Below are positions 9,263-17,440 of a stretch of 64,000 nt of DNA, one piece after another (position 1 is the first letter of the stretch; every line of letters starts with the position of its first letter). The notes under the pieces were generated by a model. The model was given only the letters and a program-made list of their open reading frames with translations. It was not told the origin of the DNA and ran no database searches. Source of the DNA: Adhaeribacter aerolatus (GTDB lineage: Bacteria; Bacteroidota; Bacteroidia; Cytophagales; Hymenobacteraceae); assembly GCF_007991635.1 (NCBI RefSeq), contig NZ_BJYS01000005.1, positions 124,001 to 188,000 of the forward strand, read 5' to 3'. The translations under genes were made by a program, and so were the position numbers.

Positions 9263-10094
9263 ATTATAAATGGGCTATATTTCGTCCCCCAAGACCTTAC
9301 TTCAAATAGTATAGTGCCGGGTAATTTTAAGCTTTACAAAATATTGACCAATTTATAATATTATAGCATTCCTTCTCTACTCTTATGATATATTAATAGA
9401 TTTATACAAATTCCGATTTATTAAATCATATCTGGCTAATAGAATTTATATGAGGAACTAAGGAGGTATTTGACCTACTGTTATCCTATAATCAGCAAGC
9501 CTGCTGTCTCGCTGGAATTATACGGGTACAGAAAGTAAAATCCGTTTTATTTCGCCATAAGTAAAGCTTTTAGTGGTTTTAATTAGCGAAGTACCTTGGC
9601 AAAACCTACCGACACAACTAAAATCTGGTGGCGACTGCTATAAAACAAGTTAAATCAGGATGGAATGGAAAGGCTTAAATGTACCGGAGGCTTTTCTTAA
9701 AAAGGCAAAAATTAGTCTGAACAAATAATACCCTTTCAAAAAAATATTGTTAAGAGCCGTCTGGCTGCTACAGGCCTTAAACTGGCAGAGAGGTATATTT
9801 TAGAGTAATATTTATCGGCACAAAAAGCTATGGCGGAATAGGGAAGCGTTGATACTTAAAACTGCTTAGGATAAGCGGTAAGCAGAGTGAAATATAAGGA
9901 CTGGACTGGTATGGCATCGTATGGCGTGGCTTTCCTGCTCACCGGCCAAGCTTTCAGAGGAGTTCTGGTATTACATTAATGCCTCGCAAACAGGGCGATA
10001 CAGCATTTTTTAAGGAGTACAGCTATAGCACCTTAAACCAGGTATAACACCAGTCTTATTTCTCCACTGCCAAACCCAAAATGCGGAAGCAAAT
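9263..10094. other. Long non-coding interval
   Basis: About 830 bases between the start of the multi-PAS kinase gene and the terminator of the PepSY lipoprotein gene. Only very short ORFs (about 22 codons) are present and none resembles a known protein. The part next to 9262 should hold the kinase promoter, but no clear TAnnTTTG box was identified. Base composition is AT-rich near the kinase and mixed further on. No repeat, tRNA or insertion-sequence end was recognised. Confidence 0.5.
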
Positions 10095-10133
10095 AAATAT
10101 AACGAGGGTACCAAGAGCACCCTTGTTATATTT
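10095..10133 (-). terminator. Intrinsic terminator of the PepSY-like lipoprotein gene
   Basis: A 15-base-pair stem with one G-T wobble: AAATATAACGAGGGT (10095-10109) pairs with ACCCTTGTTATATTT (10119-10133) around a 9-base loop. It lies about 40 bases beyond the stop codon of the minus-strand gene ending at 10175 and runs into AT-rich sequence. Confidence 0.75.
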
Positions 10134-10174
10134 ATCTAACCATAATCACTTCATGAAGCGGCTGCTTTTAACAC

Positions 10175-10801
10175 TTATTTATGCTTTTTGCCATGCCGGC
10201 CACCGCCTTTACCTTTTACCGTTACCTCACCGGTGAAGGTTCCATCAGCGGCAAAGGCAACACCAACTACACTGGCATCTGATTTTTTCACCACCACCAC
10301 ATAGTTGCCGCTGTCATTCTTCATGGCTTTGGCAATGGTAGCACCGCTGTAATTGCCCGCTACATAATTTGTTATTGTTACCGGCAAATCGGTTACGGCT
10401 ACCGGTGTTCCATGGTTTTTGGGGTGTGCTTTTTCGCTTACAAAGCTGCCGCTGGCATCAAATACTAAACCCACGTTAGTACCGTCGGCTTTTTTCAGGT
10501 GCACTAAGTAACCGCCGGCCTCTATTTTAGCAGCCCGCTCGATGGTAGCATTCGCGTAATTAGTAGTAATGTAAGTCGTAACGGCACTTGGTAAATCGGT
10601 AACGGCTACCTGGTTCAGGTTACAACCATTCTTGGTTTTAGTGGGGGTAGAAGTGGTCGTACCGCTGCCATCATCGGCCGTTGCCAGTAAGGCCAGTTCT
10701 ACCAGGGCGGCATCATCAGTAGGTTCTACTTCATTTTTTTCGCAGCTGTAGAAAGCCATCGATGCACTTAAAAGGATCGCTAAAAAATATCTTTTCTTCA
10801 T
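10175..10801 (-). CDS. Lipoprotein with two tandem PepSY-like domains
   Basis: 208 residues. A lipoprotein signal with lipobox-like SMAFYSC places Cys at about residue 20. After a short linker come two homologous ~60-residue repeats, each starting VAVTDLP, followed by a '..I..Y......I..A' helix and a 'GYLVHLKKADG' or 'NYVVVVKKSDA' beta pair. This is the PepSY-like (DUF2874) fold of Bacteroidota periplasmic proteins related to beta-lactamase-inhibitor-like proteins. The tail is Gly/Lys/His rich (GKGGGRHGKKHK), which might bind metal or anionic polymer. It is transcribed away from the ECF sigma factor gene at 11227 and is a candidate target of that sigma factor. The actual function of such proteins is unknown. 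Confidence 0.85.
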   Translation of the reverse strand: MKKRYFLAILLSASMAFYSCEKNEVEPTDDAALVELALLATADDGSGTTTSTPTKTKNGCNLNQVAVTDLPSAVTTYITTNYANATIERAAKIEAGGYLVHLKKADGTNVGLVFDASGSFVSEKAHPKNHGTPVAVTDLPVTITNYVAGNYSGATIAKAMKNDSGNYVVVVKKSDASVVGVAFAADGTFTGEVTVKGKGGGRHGKKHK

Positions 10802-11226
10802 GGTTGTTTTTTGTTTTAAATAAATTTTAAGACTCTAAGATTGAAAACAGGCAGTAAGCTGGCCAGCAGTACTGGTAAAAGTTAATTCATATGGTGTAAG
10901 TAAGGTGGTTTAAATATTTAAGTTGTTTTGGTATGGGCTTTAACTAACATTACGCTGCCCCGGAAAGCCGCCGTTGCCTGGCAATAATATTTATTTTTAC
11001 AGGCTGCGAAATGGTAGGACGGCAGCGTATTATAAGATGTGGGGCTTTTATATTAAAACCTTTTATTATAGGGGAAGGCAGCAGCAAGCGTTTTTCTTTT
11101 TTATGGTGGAATAAAAACACCTGCTAACATGTTAATAGCAAGGCACTCAAGCGCAAAATATACCTGGGTTTTGTCCCGGAAATTTTAACCTGATAATAGT
11201 GAACATATACCTTAGCCTGTTCCTGC
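10802..11226. other. Divergent intergenic region between PepSY lipoprotein and ECF sigma gene
   Basis: 425 bases separating divergent genes, so it should hold both promoters and any autoregulatory site of the sigma factor. No good match to TTG-N17-23-TAnnTTTG was found close to either start, which would fit recognition by an alternative sigma factor. No ORF worth calling. Confidence 0.45.
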
Positions 11227-11826
11227 GTGTTTTTTAGAAAAAACAGTAAGACCTTTAACTTGCCCGAAGTACTCGCCGGCTGCCTGAAAGGGAAGCAAAG
11301 TGCGCAACGGCAACTTTTTGAGCAATACTACAGCTTTGCCAAAAGTATTTGCCTGCGCTATGCTGCCAATACCGAAGAAGCCGAAGAAATGCTGAACGAT
11401 GGCTTTTTAAAAGTTTTAGCCAAATTGCCTTACTACGACCCCAGCCAGCCTTTCGAAGCCTGGTTCAGAACGGTTGTAGTCCGGACCAGCATTGATTATT
11501 ACCGCCGCAATCATTTAAGAATATCGATTATTGATATTCAGGATGCGCCCGAAATTCAGTTTGATGATGAACTTATCCAGAAATTATCGGCCGATGAAAT
11601 TATGGCCTTGGTACAGAAATTACCCCCGGCTTACCGAACAGCCTTCTCCCTTTATGTAGTAGATGGCTATTCCCATGCCGAAATAGCGGAGATGCTTGGT
11701 ATTAACGAAGGTACCTCCCGCTCTAATCTGGCTAAGGCCCGTTTAAAATTACAGGAATGGATTAGGCATAATTTGTCCGAAGCTACTCCTATAAAACCAG
11801 ATGACTATGTCCAGCGAACAGTTTGA
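11227..11826 (+). CDS. ECF-type RNA polymerase sigma factor
   Basis: 199 residues with a GTG start at 11227, no nearby upstream ATG, and sigma homology beginning about 20 residues in. Region 2 is recognisable as AQRQLFEQYYSFAKSIC followed by EEAEEMLNDGFLKVL and the region 2.4-like FRTVVVRTSIDYYRR. Region 4 reads LPPAYRTAFSLYVVDGYS followed by the helix-turn-helix HAEIAEMLGINEGTSRSNL. The length is normal for the group. The stop codon overlaps the start of the next gene by 26 bases, so the sigma factor and its membrane partner are translationally coupled. This overlap and the partner's architecture (next entry) indicate that the partner holds this sigma factor inactive. Confidence 0.95.
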   Translation: MFFRKNSKTFNLPEVLAGCLKGKQSAQRQLFEQYYSFAKSICLRYAANTEEAEEMLNDGFLKVLAKLPYYDPSQPFEAWFRTVVVRTSIDYYRRNHLRISIIDIQDAPEIQFDDELIQKLSADEIMALVQKLPPAYRTAFSLYVVDGYSHAEIAEMLGINEGTSRSNLAKARLKLQEWIRHNLSEATPIKPDDYVQRTV

Positions 11827-13198
11827 TAAACATATAAGAAAAAAACTGGAGTCGGTGCGGCCACCCTATCAGGAACAGGCCTGGCAGAACTTCAAAAACT
11901 TATTGCCCCAACCCTGGTACGTAACGTTTTTTAAAACTTACCAAGGATGGGTTTATGGTAGCTTAAGCACCCTGGCCGTGCTAACTACCTCTTATTTATA
12001 TTATCAGCAAAAAGAAGAAAACAAAAACTTGCATGAAACAATAGCTACCCTTCAGTCTCAGGATTTACAAACCCCAGATAATACCGCTGTTTTCCAGGAT
12101 AGTGTTTTAACGAAGCCTGCCCGTACAGATTCGGTAAAGATAGCACCACCAATACTCACTATCGCCAAAAATACTCCTGAAGTTGCAGTGGAAGACGCTT
12201 TGCCCCTGCCCGACCGGAAAATAGCTTTAGCCGAGCAACCTTTATCCCAAACGACAGAAACGGAGCGTATTCAGAAAAGCGAGAAGGCTATAGACACCCC
12301 ATCCCGCCAACCAGAAGTCTTACCTATTTTAATACAGGAGAAGGAAAGAAATATTACTCAAACCAACGTACCGGGCAATAGGAATACGGCTCTTCCGGGC
12401 TTTTCTGACACCGAGAAAACGCCTGTAAATAGTTCAGACACCAGCATTGCAAGCCCCCCCAATAGTTTAAGTAATAGCGTAAAAATACCCGCTCATACGC
12501 TAGCCTCTCCCGCTGCGAAAGCAATAATAGCGCAACAGCCGGATTCTGCCGGGGGCACCACCAGTCAAGCAACTAAACAGCAAAAACCGGGGGGCAATCT
12601 ATTAGCAGCCATGCAGATACGTTTGGGCTTAACTACCGATTTTAACGGGTTAAAAACCTTTGCCGCCGGTCCCGCGCTGGAACTATTCTGGAACGACCGT
12701 TTCAGCCTGAACGCAGCCCTTACCGTAGGTTCCCATTCACAGCTAAAACATGCAGGCCCGCCGGATTTTAACCGCGTTACCGGCAAAAGATTTGAAGATG
12801 TATACCGGCGGCATATTCCGCGCTACGACCGTATACGGGAAATTGAAGTAACAACTTCTTTAATCAGGCTACCGATTACCCTGAACTACTATTTACCAAC
12901 CAACAGTAATTTCTCTGTTATGCTTTCTGGAGGCACCAGCCTGAATTTATCGGCTAACCAATTGGTGGCGTTCCGCAGTACTTTCCAGGGAGAGGAGCGC
13001 TATAACCGGTTTGAAGCACGGCCTAAAACCAGCGCTTTCAATAGCCTGCGCTACGGGGTAGGCGTGCAATATAAGTATGGCCGCCTGGTTGGGCAGGTAA
13101 CGCCTTATCTTAAATCTTATTTTCGGCAGCCAGAATATTTCAATCCGGAACACAAGTTTGGTATAAACCTGGGCGTGAAATACGACTTGAGAAAATAA
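11801..13198 (+). CDS. Dual-membrane-spanning anti-sigma-like protein (inner-membrane helix plus outer-membrane barrel)
   Basis: 465 residues. The first ~48 residues are charged and cytoplasmic-looking (KHIRKKLESVRPPYQEQAW). One transmembrane helix follows at about 50-68 (WVYGSLSTLAVLTTSYLYY) with no cleavage site. A ~200-residue low-complexity Ser/Thr/Pro/Gln-rich stretch, long enough to cross the periplasm, comes next. From about residue 267 a beta-rich region has alternating hydrophobic/aromatic strands like PorT/OMP_b-brl barrels and ends in GINLGVKYDLRK. This is the layout of the Dma dual-membrane-spanning anti-sigma factors described in Bacteroides thetaiotaomicron. The gene overlaps its sigma gene; ATGs at 11801 and 11807 are both possible starts. 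The inferred role is to report outer-membrane state directly to the sigma factor. No biochemical site is visible. Confidence 0.82.
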   Translation: MTMSSEQFDKHIRKKLESVRPPYQEQAWQNFKNLLPQPWYVTFFKTYQGWVYGSLSTLAVLTTSYLYYQQKEENKNLHETIATLQSQDLQTPDNTAVFQDSVLTKPARTDSVKIAPPILTIAKNTPEVAVEDALPLPDRKIALAEQPLSQTTETERIQKSEKAIDTPSRQPEVLPILIQEKERNITQTNVPGNRNTALPGFSDTEKTPVNSSDTSIASPPNSLSNSVKIPAHTLASPAAKAIIAQQPDSAGGTTSQATKQQKPGGNLLAAMQIRLGLTTDFNGLKTFAAGPALELFWNDRFSLNAALTVGSHSQLKHAGPPDFNRVTGKRFEDVYRRHIPRYDRIREIEVTTSLIRLPITLNYYLPTNSNFSVMLSGGTSLNLSANQLVAFRSTFQGEERYNRFEARPKTSAFNSLRYGVGVQYKYGRLVGQVTPYLKSYFRQPEYFNPEHKFGINLGVKYDLRK

Positions 13199-13252
13199 TG
13201 AGAGGAAACAGGCAAACTTTAACAAGTTAATTAAATAGCCATTATTTGCTGC

Positions 13253-13870
13253 TTAGCGAGAAACAGAAGCGCTCTGCCGGTTTAAATCCAGGAGCTTTTG
13301 ATGCAAGGCCAGCACCTGCGGAATAACAGGTTGCTGATCGTCGTTGTAAATAATGTAGTCGGCGCGTTGCTGTCGTTCTTCTTCCGGAAGTTGCTTATCT
13401 ATAATTGCCTGTACCTCGGCCGGCTGGCGGTGCGCATCGCGCTGTAGCACCCGCGTTATGCGTATTTCCAGGGGAGCGCTTACGGTAATTACTTTCGTTA
13501 CCTGCTTGTAGGCGTTGCTTTCGTACATCAGGGCGGCCTCTTTTAAAATATAGGGGTAGTTTTGGTGGGCTGCAACCCAATTGGTGAAATCGTCTTTTAC
13601 CCGGGGGTGCACCAGGCTGTTTAATAAGGCGAGTTTAGCGGGTTGGTTAAATACCAGGCTGGCCAGGTAAGGCCGGTCCAGATCGCCGCCGGGGGTATAA
13701 GCTTTTTCGCCGAAAGTCTTTACCAGTTCCTGCCGCAGCCATTGGTCGTGGTGCATCACCCATTTCGCCCGGAAGTCAGAATCGTAGATGGGTACGCCCA
13801 GCAGCGCAAAAATCCGGCACACAATGGTTTTACCCGAACCGATACCGCCGGTTATTCCTATTTTCAGCAT
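13253..13870 (-). CDS. coaE: Dephospho-CoA kinase
   Basis: 205 residues, full length. It phosphorylates the 3' hydroxyl of dephospho-CoA in the last step of coenzyme A synthesis. The P-loop is GITGGIGSGKT (residues 5-15), followed by the substrate-binding PIYDSDFRAK with its conserved Asp, then HPRVKDDF and the lid region with Arg-rich TRVLQRDAHR. The gene lies one base after the YbbR-like gene, as the last member of the yajC-ybbR-coaE run often seen in Cytophagales. Nothing is odd. Confidence 0.97.
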   Translation of the reverse strand: MLKIGITGGIGSGKTIVCRIFALLGVPIYDSDFRAKWVMHHDQWLRQELVKTFGEKAYTPGGDLDRPYLASLVFNQPAKLALLNSLVHPRVKDDFTNWVAAHQNYPYILKEAALMYESNAYKQVTKVITVSAPLEIRITRVLQRDAHRQPAEVQAIIDKQLPEEERQQRADYIIYNDDQQPVIPQVLALHQKLLDLNRQSASVSR

Positions 13871-13871
13871 C

Positions 13872-14861
13872 TTACAGAGCCGGTAAAGCCGGTAATATTT
13901 TAACCCGGTTCGGTTTTAATATGAGTTGATGCACCTGTACTGGTTTCCGGGCAACTTCCACCGCTACCGTCGAATCGACCGGGTTCAGGTTGGCGTAGTT
14001 CAGGGTAAGACCAAATTGCTCCGGTGTAATGGCGGCGGCATTACTTTGCCGGTAACCGTACCGGATGCTAACCAACGGCGGCTGCAATTGCAACGGCGCA
14101 CCTTCAGGGGCATTTAACACCACGGGAACAACCATCTTTTCTTCCCAAATAAGCGGGCTTACGGCAAAGGACACTTCTACTTCGGGCACATTAGCCTTTA
14201 CCAAATCGCTATTACCAAATTCCACAGGAACAAACCGCTTGAAACTCCGGTCTATATTGGTAATAGGTAATTTAACCTGGAAAGGCGATGGCAATTTGCT
14301 CACCATAGAAGCCGGGCCGTCGAAAACAATTGAATCAGGAGTGATGGCAATCGGCGATGCTATTACGGTATTAGCGGCTGTTTTGATGGCCGCAGAATCT
14401 ACAGCTAAAGGAATTTTACGGCGCAAACGCCTATCGAAGCGAAAATGGATGGTATCGGTCAGAACAAAATTTAACTGGAGGCCATCCAGTACGCCCGAAA
14501 TACTGGGACGCAAAGCCGAGCCGGTTAAATAGGACTGCCGGGGCAAAGAATAAACCATTATTTCGGCTGGCCGAACATTCAGCATCAGGCTTTTCCGGAG
14601 CATTTTCCAGCCTTTACCGGTTACGTTTATATCTACCTCTTCAGGCAGAGGTTTTAACGGAATAAGCTTCTTTTCGTCGTAAACAAACTGGATGGGATAC
14701 GACGTCCGGATATTAGTATAGGTTTTATTTAGGGCGTTGAGAAACCAGAAGGTAGCGGCTGCCATAAAACACAGCAGCACTACTTTCCAGTATTGCTTAT
14801 CGTTTGAATAAAATGGTTTTAGCAACCATAATATAAAAAATTTTGCTTTCTCGGCCGGCAA
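13872..14861 (-). CDS. YbbR-like domain membrane protein
   Basis: 329 residues. A single N-terminal transmembrane helix (about 27-45, VVLLCFMAAATFWFLNALN) is followed by three or four extracytoplasmic YbbR-like beta repeats, e.g. 'PEEVDINVTGKGWKML' and 'PDSIVFDGPASMVSKL'. In Firmicutes the YbbR protein CdaR controls the cyclic-di-AMP synthase CdaA. In Bacteroidota the link is unproven and no cdaA is present in this window. It lies between yajC (11-base gap) and coaE (1-base gap), and the three are surely one transcript. The position suggests a housekeeping envelope role. Confidence 0.88.
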   Translation of the reverse strand: MPAEKAKFFILWLLKPFYSNDKQYWKVVLLCFMAAATFWFLNALNKTYTNIRTSYPIQFVYDEKKLIPLKPLPEEVDINVTGKGWKMLRKSLMLNVRPAEIMVYSLPRQSYLTGSALRPSISGVLDGLQLNFVLTDTIHFRFDRRLRRKIPLAVDSAAIKTAANTVIASPIAITPDSIVFDGPASMVSKLPSPFQVKLPITNIDRSFKRFVPVEFGNSDLVKANVPEVEVSFAVSPLIWEEKMVVPVVLNAPEGAPLQLQPPLVSIRYGYRQSNAAAITPEQFGLTLNYANLNPVDSTVAVEVARKPVQVHQLILKPNRVKILPALPAL

Positions 14862-14872
14862 ATCAATGGTTA

Positions 14873-15196
14873 TTATTTAGAAGTTATCTCGGGCGCAACT
14901 GCAGCCGTTTTTTCCGATGCAATCGCTGATTTCTCAAATGTCAGGCGCAAACCCCGATCTACCTCCAATACCACGGTGGTATCTTCTACGGCTACCACTT
15001 TCCCGTGCAAGCCGCCAACCGTAACAACATTGGCTCCTTTGGATAAAGATTCCCGGAATTTTTTCTGCTCCCGGATCTTTTTTTGCTGGGGGCGCACCAT
15101 AAAAAAATAAAACACCAGCACCATAGCTCCTATAAAAAGTAAAGAGGATATGTTGCTGCCGGCGGCCGGAGCCTGTAATAAAATCTGATGAAGCAT
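14873..15196 (-). CDS. yajC: Preprotein translocase subunit YajC
   Basis: 107 residues. The N-terminal transmembrane helix (about 19-37, SLLFIGAMVLVFYFFMVRP) ends in the family hallmark FFMVRPQQKK. A compact soluble domain follows with SLSKGANVVTVGGLHGKVV and VVLEVDRGLRLTFEKSAI. YajC associates with SecDF-SecYEG and modulates export at the inner membrane. It sits 12 bases downstream of the DUF1573 lipoprotein gene on the same strand and starts the yajC-ybbR-coaE run. Confidence 0.97.
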   Translation of the reverse strand: MLHQILLQAPAAGSNISSLLFIGAMVLVFYFFMVRPQQKKIREQKKFRESLSKGANVVTVGGLHGKVVAVEDTTVVLEVDRGLRLTFEKSAIASEKTAAVAPEITSK

Positions 15197-15208
15197 TTGG
15201 TTTATAAA

Positions 15209-15739
15209 TTAAGAACGGAAAGGCCCATTAGCGCCCGGACTTGGTTTAACATTAACTTTAATATTAACCTGGTTAATTTCGGGTTGGGTGTTAGCTTTTA
15301 CACTAATTACTTTCAGCACCTGCTGCCCGCCTTTACCGGCACTGTTAAATTCAACTTCTAATTTCCCCTCCGCACCCGGAGCAACCGGCTCTTTTGGCAC
15401 TTCGGGCACCGTGCAACCGCAGGTTGAGGTAGCACTTTCGATTACCAGCGGCGACTTACCGGTGTTGGTAAAAACAAAGGTATGCCTTACCACTTCACCG
15501 TCTTTAATGCTGCCAAAATCGTATTCTGTTTCTTTAAACGTCATTACCGGGGCATCGGCGTTAGCGGTAATTTCCTGCGGATTAGCCGTATTAGGGTTAT
15601 GAACAGTATTGTGGGCTACCTCCGAAGTAGCATTAGCCGATGCAGTTTGCTCTGTGCCGGCATCAGTACTGGCTTTCTGGTCGCAGCTCGTAGCAAAAAA
15701 TAATGCGGCTGCGGCAGCTATTATTATATTCTTTTTCAT
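15209..15739 (-). CDS. DUF1573 lipoprotein
   Basis: 176 residues. A lipoprotein signal with lipobox ALFFATSC (Cys at about 19) is followed by an Ala/Thr/Asn-rich linker. One DUF1573 immunoglobulin-like domain follows (about 65-165), with the diagnostic pattern 'EYDFGSIKDGEVVRHTFVF', 'NTGKSPLVI', 'TSTCGCTVPEVPKEPVAPG' and 'KVISVKANT'. The CGC motif with two cysteines is typical of the family. DUF1573 proteins are abundant exported proteins in Bacteroidota and their function is unknown. It lies 12 bases upstream of yajC. The 102-base gap before it suggests a promoter there. Confidence 0.93.
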   Translation of the reverse strand: MKKNIIIAAAAALFFATSCDQKASTDAGTEQTASANATSEVAHNTVHNPNTANPQEITANADAPVMTFKETEYDFGSIKDGEVVRHTFVFTNTGKSPLVIESATSTCGCTVPEVPKEPVAPGAEGKLEVEFNSAGKGGQQVLKVISVKANTQPEINQVNIKVNVKPSPGANGPFRS

Positions 15740-15841
15740 CTTTATAAAAATAATGTTTTAAAATCTATTATTTAGCTAATAATCCCAAAACGGGTAGGAT
15801 TGCTTAAAATTATTCAGATTTCCGGTAAACTAAAAATATGT

Positions 15842-16876
15842 TTATGCTTCCACGGCAATTCCGCCGGGCGCGTAAGCCGCTAAATTATCAATCACGTGCT
15901 GGGCAAACTCCATGGTGCTGGCTTTCCCGCCCAAATCGCCGGTGCATTGCTCTTTGTTCAGCAAGGTTTTTTCCAGGGCGGCTTCTATTCTAAAGGCCTG
16001 GCCATGCTCATCTATGTGGTGCAGCAGCATTAAGGCCGACCGTAAAATAGCCGTAGGGTTAGCAATACCTTTACCGGCAATATCCGGAGCCGAGCCGTGT
16101 ACCGCCTCAAAAATAGCCATGTCCCTGCCAATATTGGCCCCGGCCACTACACCCAAACCACCTACCAAGCCCGAGCATAAATCTGACAGAATATCGCCGA
16201 ACAGGTTAGTGGTTACCAGCACATCAAATTGCTCGGGACGGTCTACCAGTTGCATACACATGTTATCGATGATTTTATCTTCGAGCTTAATGTGTGGGAA
16301 CCGGGCGGCCGACTTAGCAGCGGCATCGAGCAATATTTTGCCGGCGGTTTTTAAAATATTGGCTTTATGAATAATAGTTACTTTTTTGCGGTTGTGCTTG
16401 TGGGCATACTCAAAGGCAGCATCACAAATTTTCTGGCAGCCAACGTGCGTAATGCGGGCTACTGAATCCGAGATACCTAAACGCTCGTCGTACATCTCTA
16501 AACCGGAATACAGACCCTCGGTATTTTCCCGGAACAGTACCAGGTCTACGTTGCCGTAGCGGGTTTTAATACCTTCGGTAGATTTAGCCGGCCGGATATT
16601 CTGGTATAAATCAAACTTCTGGCGCAACTGCACATTTATACTCTTAAACCCTTTGCCTACCGGTGTGGTAATTGGCGCTTTTAAAGCTACCCGGTTCTTA
16701 TTCAGCGAGTCTATCAGTGAGGCGGGTATTAATTCGTTACCGGCTTCCAGACTGGCTAAACCGGCGTTGTGCACATCCCATACTACCGGCACCTGCGCCG
16801 CCTCAAAAACTGCTTTCACAGCTTCTGTAATTTCCGGCCCTATCCCATCACCTGGAATCAGCGTTACGTGTTTCAT
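15842..16876 (-). CDS. NAD-type isocitrate dehydrogenase (isocitrate/isopropylmalate dehydrogenase family)
   Basis: 344 residues. It starts HVTLIPGDGIGPEIT, the family signature. The substrate region has APITTPVGKGFKSINVQLRQ (95-115), then QNIRPAKS, the 'LFRENTEGLYSGLE' block that favours isocitrate over isopropylmalate, and NLFGDILSDLCSGLVGG with the Mg-binding aspartates. Late sequence AVHGSAPDIAGKGIANP lies near the cofactor site. It is the short IDH type related to NAD-dependent and homoisocitrate enzymes, which oxidatively decarboxylates isocitrate to 2-oxoglutarate in the TCA cycle. It interrupts the otherwise conserved nusB-ytxH-DUF1573-yajC run. The upstream space carries an inverted heptad repeat. 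Confidence 0.9.
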   Translation of the reverse strand: MKHVTLIPGDGIGPEITEAVKAVFEAAQVPVVWDVHNAGLASLEAGNELIPASLIDSLNKNRVALKAPITTPVGKGFKSINVQLRQKFDLYQNIRPAKSTEGIKTRYGNVDLVLFRENTEGLYSGLEMYDERLGISDSVARITHVGCQKICDAAFEYAHKHNRKKVTIIHKANILKTAGKILLDAAAKSAARFPHIKLEDKIIDNMCMQLVDRPEQFDVLVTTNLFGDILSDLCSGLVGGLGVVAGANIGRDMAIFEAVHGSAPDIAGKGIANPTAILRSALMLLHHIDEHGQAFRIEAALEKTLLNKEQCTGDLGGKASTMEFAQHVIDNLAAYAPGGIAVEA

Positions 16877-16885
16877 ATTTTATTT

Positions 16886-17014
16886 TTAGTTGTTGGTTGC
16901 TAGTTGTCGGTTATCAGCGTTTATGCTACAAAAATCATAAATTGCTTCTTTTTCTGGTATACTAATTCAATAGAAGCAGCCAGTAACACCCGGCAACCAA
17001 CAACTGACAACTAA
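16886..17014. repeat. Inverted degenerate TTAGTTGTT-type repeat upstream of idh
   Basis: The left arm (16886-16917) is built of TTAGTTGTTGGTTGC-like units. The right arm (16991-17014) carries the same motif in reverse complement (CAACCAACAACTGACAACTAA). The pair brackets about 75 bases between ytxH and idh. It resembles the heptad-type repeats at 33226-33389 and 49593-49685. Confidence 0.6.
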
Positions 17015-17017
17015 TAT

Positions 17018-17326
17018 TTACACTTCTCTTTGTCTGTTAATCTGGTGGATGAGCGAATCTACATCGCCCAGCAATTTCTCGGCCTTATCTTTGGCGTCTT
17101 TGATAACGCGCTGACCTTCTGATTTGGCCGTAGAGGGCACATCTTCTTTGCCGTCGCGCAGGCTATCGGTTAAGTCGTTTAACATATCGCGGTAGCGGTA
17201 AAGCTGGTAGGTAAGGCGATCACGGGTTTCGCGGCCCTTATCGGGTGCATATAAAACACCAAAAGCGGCCCCGGTGGCTGCGCCGGATATAAAAGCCAAC
17301 AAAGTATTAAGAATTTTCTTACTCAT
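17018..17326 (-). CDS. YtxH domain protein
   Basis: 102 residues. It opens with a glycine/alanine-rich membrane helix (about 8-27, LAFISGAATGAAFGVLYAP) followed immediately by DKGRETRDRL, the YtxH hallmark. The rest is a charged, probably coiled helix. YtxH-type proteins are linked to general stress or envelope functions in other bacteria. The role here is unknown. It is 114 bases downstream of nusB on the same strand. Confidence 0.88.
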   Translation of the reverse strand: MSKKILNTLLAFISGAATGAAFGVLYAPDKGRETRDRLTYQLYRYRDMLNDLTDSLRDGKEDVPSTAKSEGQRVIKDAKDKAEKLLGDVDSLIHQINRQREV

Positions 17327-17440
17327 GCTAGTAGTTATATTATATTAAGGTAATGCAAGCCGGTTGCTTTCCAAACCCGGTTAATCGATTTATGTGAACG
17401 GCTTCTGCGCCATTCCTGGCTTATTAACTAATTTAGGAGG

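Noticed and set aside
15912-16370. 152-codon plus-strand ORF
   Set aside because: Antisense shadow of the isocitrate dehydrogenase gene.
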